Assembly: GCA_021800315.1 (NCBI GenBank)
Contig: JAJYZD010000139.1
Span: forward strand, 1 to 9,523
DNA: 9,523 bases
Reading direction: 5' to 3'
Origin: Bacillota bacterium
GTDB taxonomy: Bacteria > Bacillota > Desulfotomaculia > Desulfotomaculales > JAJYZD01
Numbering within the stretch: position 1 is the stretch's first letter; every line of letters begins with the position of its first letter. Under the pieces are notes generated by a model that was not told the origin of the DNA, did no database searches, and saw only the letters and a list, made by a program, of their open reading frames with translations. Positions 6,012 to 9,523 of the stretch are shown one piece after another. The position numbers were made by a program, and so were the translations under genes.

Positions 6012-7124
6012 ATGGGTTTGGAGTTCACCTTGTTGAAAGAGGATCCTGTGACCGGCGCCCGGCTGGGCCGGGTGACCACCCCGCACGGGGTGGTCGAGAC
6101 CCCGGCCTTTATGCCGGTGGGAACCCGGGCCACGGTCAAGACTCTGTCGCCGGAAGAGGTGGCGGCGGTGGGTGCCCGGATCATCCTGGCCAACACGTAC
6201 CACCTTTACCTGCGTCCCGGGCATGAGTTGATCAGGGAAGCGGGCGGCCTGCACCGCTTCATGAACTGGTCCGGTCCCATCCTGACCGACAGCGGCGGCT
6301 TCCAGGTCTTCAGCCTGGGCCACCTGTGCCGGGTTAGCGAAGACGGCGTGCTGTTCCGGTCCCATTTGGACGGGTCCGAGCACTTCTTCACGCCGGCGCT
6401 GGTTTCGGCCATCCAGGAGGCCCTGGGTTCGGATATCGCCATGGTTCTGGACGAATGCCCGCCCTATCCGGTGGAGGAAGAACGGCTGCGGCGGGCGGTG
6501 GAACGTACGACCCGCTGGGCGCAGGACTTCCTGGCCGCCCACCGGCGGCAGGACCAGGCCGTTTTCGCCATTGTGCAGGGCGGGGTGGTCCGCGGCTTAC
6601 GGGAGCATAGTGCCCGGTCGCTGGTAAGCCTGCCTTTTTCCGGGTATGCTATCGGGGGACTCTCCGTCGGGGAGCCCAAAGAACTCATGTACGCCACCCT
6701 TGAATACACCGTGCCGTGGCTGCCGGCCCGGAAGCCGCGTTACCTGATGGGGGTGGGGTCGCCGGACTGCCTGGTGGAGGGAGTGAAGCGCGGGGTGGAC
6801 TTGTTCGATTGCGTGCTGCCCACGCGAATGGCCCGCAACGGAACCGTCTTCACGCGCCAGGGGCGTCTTACGGTACGGGACGCGCCCTACGCCCGTGATT
6901 TCGGCCCCCTGGAGGAAGGATGCACCTGCTACGCCTGCCGCTGTTTCAGCCGGGCCTACATCCGGCACCTGATCAAGGCGGGGGAGGTGCTGGGCATTCG
7001 TCTGACCACCATCCACAACCTTCATCACCTGCTGCAGTTGATGGAGGAGATGCGCCAAGCGCTGGCCGGGGGCCGGTTTTCCGCTTTTGTGGAATCTTTG
7101 GGGGCGGATTACTGTTCCCGGTAG
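6012..7124 (+). CDS. tgt: tRNA-guanine transglycosylase Tgt
   Basis: A 370-residue protein of normal length. Bacterial Tgt exchanges the guanine at position 34 of GUN-anticodon tRNAs for preQ1, the entry step into tRNA-bound queuosine. Catalytic features are intact: D93 in LTDSGGFQVFSL, the FRSHLDGS block (115-122), IVQGG (187-191) for base recognition, and the nucleophile D266 in GVDLFDCVLPTRMARNG. The zinc site is C304, C306, C309 (CTCYAC) with H335 in TTIHNLHH. Start ATG 6012 is 18 bases after the queA stop. Together with queA and queH it covers the tRNA-level part of the pathway; preQ1 synthesis genes are not in the window, so preQ1 must be made elsewhere or imported. Confidence 0.98.
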   Translation: MGLEFTLLKEDPVTGARLGRVTTPHGVVETPAFMPVGTRATVKTLSPEEVAAVGARIILANTYHLYLRPGHELIREAGGLHRFMNWSGPILTDSGGFQVFSLGHLCRVSEDGVLFRSHLDGSEHFFTPALVSAIQEALGSDIAMVLDECPPYPVEEERLRRAVERTTRWAQDFLAAHRRQDQAVFAIVQGGVVRGLREHSARSLVSLPFSGYAIGGLSVGEPKELMYATLEYTVPWLPARKPRYLMGVGSPDCLVEGVKRGVDLFDCVLPTRMARNGTVFTRQGRLTVRDAPYARDFGPLEEGCTCYACRCFSRAYIRHLIKAGEVLGIRLTTIHNLHHLLQLMEEMRQALAGGRFSAFVESLGADYCSR

Positions 7125-7209
7125 GCCGACGTATATTTCTCGCCGGAGAAGCAGGGGATTTGCCGGAGGCCGAGAATAGGTATATGATGCAGGAAGGAGG
7201 AAGAAGTAG

Positions 7210-7602
7210 ATGTCGACCAAGTGGCGTCTTGCCGTTATTGTTCCGGGTGCACTGGTTTTGACCCTTTCCGCCGCGGGAGTCGCTTTTGCCGCGCCGGCCC
7301 AGGCATCCGGCTTGTTCGGGTTGAGCCAGCAGAGTGCGTCCATAGTTTATATCATCGTTCTGTTTGCCATATTGTATTTTCTGATGATCAGGCCCCAGCA
7401 GAGCCGTCAGAAGAAGCATCAGGAGATGGTGCGCAAACTGAGCGTCAACGATGAGATCATCACCATCGGCGGAATTTACGGCACGGTGGTCAAGCTAAAG
7501 GAAAAGAGCGTGATCGTCCGGGTAGCCGACAACGTCCGGATGGAATTTACCAAGTCGGCTGTTTCCCAGATCACGGGCAGCAAGGAACCGGAAAAGGAAT
7601 AG
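7210..7602 (+). CDS. yajC: Preprotein translocase accessory subunit YajC
   Basis: A 130-residue membrane protein with AAGGAGGAA seven or eight bases before ATG 7210. YajC associates with SecDF at the SecYEG channel. The core is typical: one transmembrane helix (about 44-60) ending in LMIRPQQ (58-64), a basic stretch, then the small soluble domain MVRKLSVNDEIITIGGIYG through VRMEFTKSAVSQI. Unusually, this core is preceded by about 40 residues resembling a signal peptide: K4/R6, a hydrophobic segment near 8-27 and the cleavage-like AFA/AP. Most YajC proteins begin directly with the single helix. The extension may be cleaved or may form a second helix. yajC lies 85 bases after tgt and is closed by a terminator-like hairpin 24 bases downstream. 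Confidence 0.94.
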   Translation: MSTKWRLAVIVPGALVLTLSAAGVAFAAPAQASGLFGLSQQSASIVYIIVLFAILYFLMIRPQQSRQKKHQEMVRKLSVNDEIITIGGIYGTVVKLKEKSVIVRVADNVRMEFTKSAVSQITGSKEPEKE

Positions 7603-7626
7603 AGGTTTAAAGAGCGTCCGGTCAGG

Positions 7627-7654
7627 AAGAGTAGGCTTTCTGTCTACTCTTTTT
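7627..7654 (+). terminator. Candidate intrinsic terminator after yajC
   Basis: AAGAGTAG (7627-7634) pairs perfectly with CTACTCTT (7644-7651) across a nine-base loop, followed by further T's to 7654. The stem is only moderately GC-rich, so termination may be partial. Its position 24 bases after the yajC stop fits the end of the queA-tgt-yajC transcript. Confidence 0.6.
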
Positions 7655-7774
7655 CTCCGCCACGGACCGTGGTAACGGAGGAGAACCGGTCATCGGCCGG
7701 TCCGGAGCCGGGAGGCGGACACCTCCCCGCGCAACCGGGATTGCGCCGCCTTGGATATCGACGACCGGGTCGAT
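7655..7774 (+). other. Cluster of five consecutive short hairpins in the yajC-secD gap
   Basis: Five adjacent inverted repeats fill this segment. CTCCG/CGGAG (7655-7680) encloses the palindrome CCACGG-A-CCGTGG. ACCGG/CCGGT spans 7685-7701. GGGAGG/CCTCCC (7710-7727), GCGCAA/TTGCGC (7729-7746) and ATCGAC/GTCGAT (7757-7774) each have a six-base stem and six-base loop. GGTAAC recurs at 7671, 7805 and 7821. The remainder of the gap (7775-7935) contains more CCGG words and a T7 run (7879-7885) but no gene. The fold could be a leader RNA, a small RNA or repeat-derived DNA; it did not match any riboswitch consensus I could recall. Confidence 0.45.
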
Positions 7775-7935
7775 TACGCCGGGGCTATGCATCATTCAGC
7801 CGGAGGTAACCCGGCCGGATGGTAACCATGGATGGGGCCATCGCTTAAATATCGGTCCGGTTATGGAATATTTCGAGGTTTTTTTAACAAAATGATGCTA
7901 TGCCGCAAGCGGCGACCTTTTTGCAATGCGCATGC

Positions 7936-7956
7936 GGGCCCGTGGGAAACGGGTCC
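7936..7956 (+). promoter_or_regulatory. Stem-loop in the secD leader
   Basis: GGGCCCGT (7936-7943) pairs with ACGGGTCC (7949-7956), eight base pairs with one G-U, closed by a GGGAA loop. It ends 36 bases before the secD start and has no T-run behind it, so it is not a terminator. It may influence secD mRNA stability or translation; this is inference. Confidence 0.4.
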
Positions 7957-7992
7957 AGGCTTCTACAGGCGTCGAAAGGGGATAGAGGGCCG

Positions 7993-9237
7993 ATGGATTT
8001 GAGCCGGATTCTTCGCATGCTGGTGACGATGATCCTGGTGGCGGTCGCCGTGGTGGTCGTTTTTGTCCCGGTGGCCAGTTGGTCCGGGCTGCCGGTGATC
8101 AAGAACATACCGCTGGGGCTGGACCTGCGGGGGGGCGTGTACGTCGTCCTGCAAGCCGTGGGTACTCCGGAGGCGCCGGTAACGGCCGACTCGGTCAAAC
8201 GGGCCGATGCCATCATCGCCAACCGGGTCAACCAGTTGGGCGTATCGGAACCGATCATTCAAACCCAGGGCAGCAACCGGATCGTGGTCGAGTTGGCCGG
8301 GGTCAAAAATCCCGACCAGGTGGTCACCACCCTGATCAAACCGGCTTTCCTGGAATTTAAGAACGCGGCCGGACAGGTCATCCTTACCGGCGGCGACCTC
8401 CAGAACGCCCAGGAAAGCACGGGGCCCGGCGGGCAGCCCGAGGTGGACCTCACCCTGACGGCGGCCGGGACCCAAAAATTCGCCGCGGCGACCAAGGCGG
8501 CGGTGGCGGTTACCCCGCACCAGAGCATCGCCATCTTACTGGACGGCAAGCAGTTGACCAACCCCCAGGTCCGGACGGAGATCAATAACGGGCATGCTGC
8601 CATTACCGGTATCGGCTCCCTGAAGGAGGCCCATAACCTGGCTGTCTTGCTGCGCTCCGGCGCCCTGCCCGTGAAGTTGAGCGTCCTGGAGAAGATGACC
8701 GTAGGGCCCACCCTGGGAGCGGATTCGCTCAGGCGGTCCATCCGGGCCGGTATCGTGGGCTTGATCGCCGTGTTCCTCTTCATGCTCCTGTACTACCGCA
8801 TGCCGGGGCTGGTGGCCGATTTCGCGCTGATCATCTACACCCTGATCATGGTGGCCATCTTCGCCGCCGTTCCGGTGACCCTGACCCTGCCGGACATCGC
8901 CGGCTTCCTCTTGTCGGTGGGTATCGCGGTGGACGCCAACGTTATCATCTTCGAGCGCTTCCGTGAGGAACTGCGCTCGGGGCGAACCGTGCGCGCGGCC
9001 ATCGATGCCGGTTTCAAACGCGGCTTCACGGCCGTGTTCGACTCCAACGCCACCACCCTGATCGTGGCGGCCGTCCTGTACTATTTCGGCACCGGCGAAG
9101 TCAAGGGCTTCGCCCTGACTCTGGGGCTGGGCATCCTGGTCAGCCTCTTCACCGCGGTGGTGATCACGCGCTGGCTTTTGCACCTGGTGGCGGAGGCCGG
9201 ACTGGTCAAAAACAGCAAGCTGTTCTTCGGCATATAG
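7993..9237 (+). CDS. secD: Protein translocase subunit SecD
   Basis: A 414-residue polytopic membrane protein. SecD with SecF uses the proton gradient to help pull preproteins out of the SecYEG channel. Visible: a first transmembrane helix at about 8-28, the family block NIPLGLDLRGGVYVVL (38-53), a large extracytoplasmic P1-type region to about 240, then five further helices between about 250 and 400. VGIAVDANVIIFERFREE (309-326) holds the conserved D313 of the proton path. I chose ATG 7993, preceded by AGAGGG and AAAGGGGA, because it places the first helix directly at the N-terminus. The frame stays open about 30 codons upstream, but that stretch is mostly leader hairpins. It is 15 bases ahead of secF. 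Confidence 0.97.
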   Translation: MDLSRILRMLVTMILVAVAVVVVFVPVASWSGLPVIKNIPLGLDLRGGVYVVLQAVGTPEAPVTADSVKRADAIIANRVNQLGVSEPIIQTQGSNRIVVELAGVKNPDQVVTTLIKPAFLEFKNAAGQVILTGGDLQNAQESTGPGGQPEVDLTLTAAGTQKFAAATKAAVAVTPHQSIAILLDGKQLTNPQVRTEINNGHAAITGIGSLKEAHNLAVLLRSGALPVKLSVLEKMTVGPTLGADSLRRSIRAGIVGLIAVFLFMLLYYRMPGLVADFALIIYTLIMVAIFAAVPVTLTLPDIAGFLLSVGIAVDANVIIFERFREELRSGRTVRAAIDAGFKRGFTAVFDSNATTLIVAAVLYYFGTGEVKGFALTLGLGILVSLFTAVVITRWLLHLVAEAGLVKNSKLFFGI

Positions 9238-9252
9238 GGGGGTCGGGATAAC

Positions 9253-9523
9253 ATGGGTTTCAACTTGATCCGGGCGCGGCGCTACTGGTACGCCCTGTCC
9301 CTGCTGGTGATCATTCCGGGGGTGATTTCCCTTTTCCTGCACGGCCTCAACCTGGGCATCGAGTTTACCGGAGGCAACGTCTTGCAGGCAACCTTAGGGA
9401 AACCGGCTTCCGTGCAGGAGGTCCGGAATGTCCTGGGGGCCCAGGGGATTGCGGGCCTGGCCGCCAATTCCCAGATCCAGCAGTCCGGCGCCACCGGCTT
9501 CCTCATCCGGATGCCGGTCCTGA
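9253..9523 (+). CDS. secF: Protein translocase subunit SecF, 5' part (continues past window edge)
   Basis: The first 90 codons are present, in frame to the last base. SecF is the smaller partner of SecD in the SecDF proton-driven export motor. The fragment shows a short basic N-terminus, a first transmembrane helix (about 11-31) and the hallmark GIEFTGG (35-41), followed by the beginning of the extracytoplasmic domain (VQEVRNVLGAQGIAG). The start ATG 9253 follows the secD stop by 15 bases, with GGGGGGTCGGGATA as the purine-rich leader, so translation is probably coupled. The remaining helices lie outside the window. Confidence 0.95.
   Translation, partial: MGFNLIRARRYWYALSLLVIIPGVISLFLHGLNLGIEFTGGNVLQATLGKPASVQEVRNVLGAQGIAGLAANSQIQQSGATGFLIRMPVL

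Noticed and set aside
5094..6542. A 482-codon minus-strand open frame across queA and tgt
   Set aside because: Antisense shadow of two intact housekeeping genes; His/Gln/Arg-rich text with no domain.
7160..7188. Promoter-like TTGCCG and TATGAT with 17-base spacing upstream of yajC
   Set aside because: Transcription would start near 7195, inside the yajC ribosome binding site (7194-7202), so a usable yajC mRNA from it is unlikely.
7655..7860. A known riboswitch (cobalamin, TPP, FMN, glycine, c-di-GMP, c-di-AMP, guanidine, molybdenum cofactor, T-box)
   Set aside because: None of the conserved sequence blocks I know for these classes is present; only the hairpins themselves are supported.
7906..7922. 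GCCG-CAAG-CGGC hairpin followed by TTTTT as a terminator before secD
   Set aside because: The stem is only four base pairs and separated from the T-run; too weak to call.
7900..7992. Upstream extension of secD by about 30 codons
   Set aside because: The extension covers leader hairpins, has no fitting ribosome binding site at its first ATG-like start, and would move the first membrane helix away from the N-terminus, unlike the family.
1..9523. CRISPR array, tRNA or rRNA gene, transposase, prophage or defence module
   Set aside because: No regular spaced repeats, no tRNA-like cloverleaf, and no corresponding protein motifs were seen on either strand.

Overview
The window is a GC-rich, almost fully coding stretch of a bacterial chromosome. 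Gene content and order (ruvAB, queH, DUF2905, queA, tgt, yajC, secD, secF), strong purine-rich ribosome binding sites and several TTG starts point to a Firmicute of the class Clostridia, in the Desulfotomaculum/Pelotomaculum/Moorella direction. This placement is inferred from gene content only; no marker here names a genus.

Layout on the + strand: the 3' end of ruvA and complete ruvB (Holliday-junction branch migration, 1-1330); queH (epoxyqueuosine reductase, 1336-1881) directly behind ruvB; a 160-base leader with a direct repeat and nested inverted repeats; then a large YfbR-like HD-domain phosphohydrolase (2042-3241). A looser accessory stretch follows (3242-4711). It holds a minus-strand gene for a small helical protein with its own terminator (3295-3645), a plus-strand AhpD/carboxymuconolactone-decarboxylase-like protein with a long extra tail (3793-4302), and a minus-strand unknown small ORF overlapping that tail (4239-4463). 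The conserved block resumes with a DUF2905 membrane protein (4712-4933), queA (4971-5993), tgt (6012-7124) and yajC (7210-7602). A 390-base gene-free gap contains a terminator and a run of hairpins (7603-7992). It is followed by secD (7993-9237) and the 5' end of secF (9253 to the window edge).

Three themes run through the genes. RuvA and RuvB form the branch-migration motor acting on Holliday junctions. Tgt, QueA and QueH are three successive steps of tRNA queuosine synthesis: base exchange of preQ1 into tRNA, transfer of the ribosyl part of SAM to give epoxyqueuosine, and reduction to queuosine. YajC, SecD and SecF form the auxiliary complex of the Sec protein-export channel.

Most of the window is ordinary housekeeping DNA, and I do not see a clearly new multi-gene system. 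The points most worth a second look are these: the HD protein appears to be two copies of one HD domain with the first copy's metal-binding residues lost; the yajC-secD gap folds into consecutive short hairpins; and the 3.3-4.7 kb stretch looks like an insertion or decay zone splitting the queuosine cluster.
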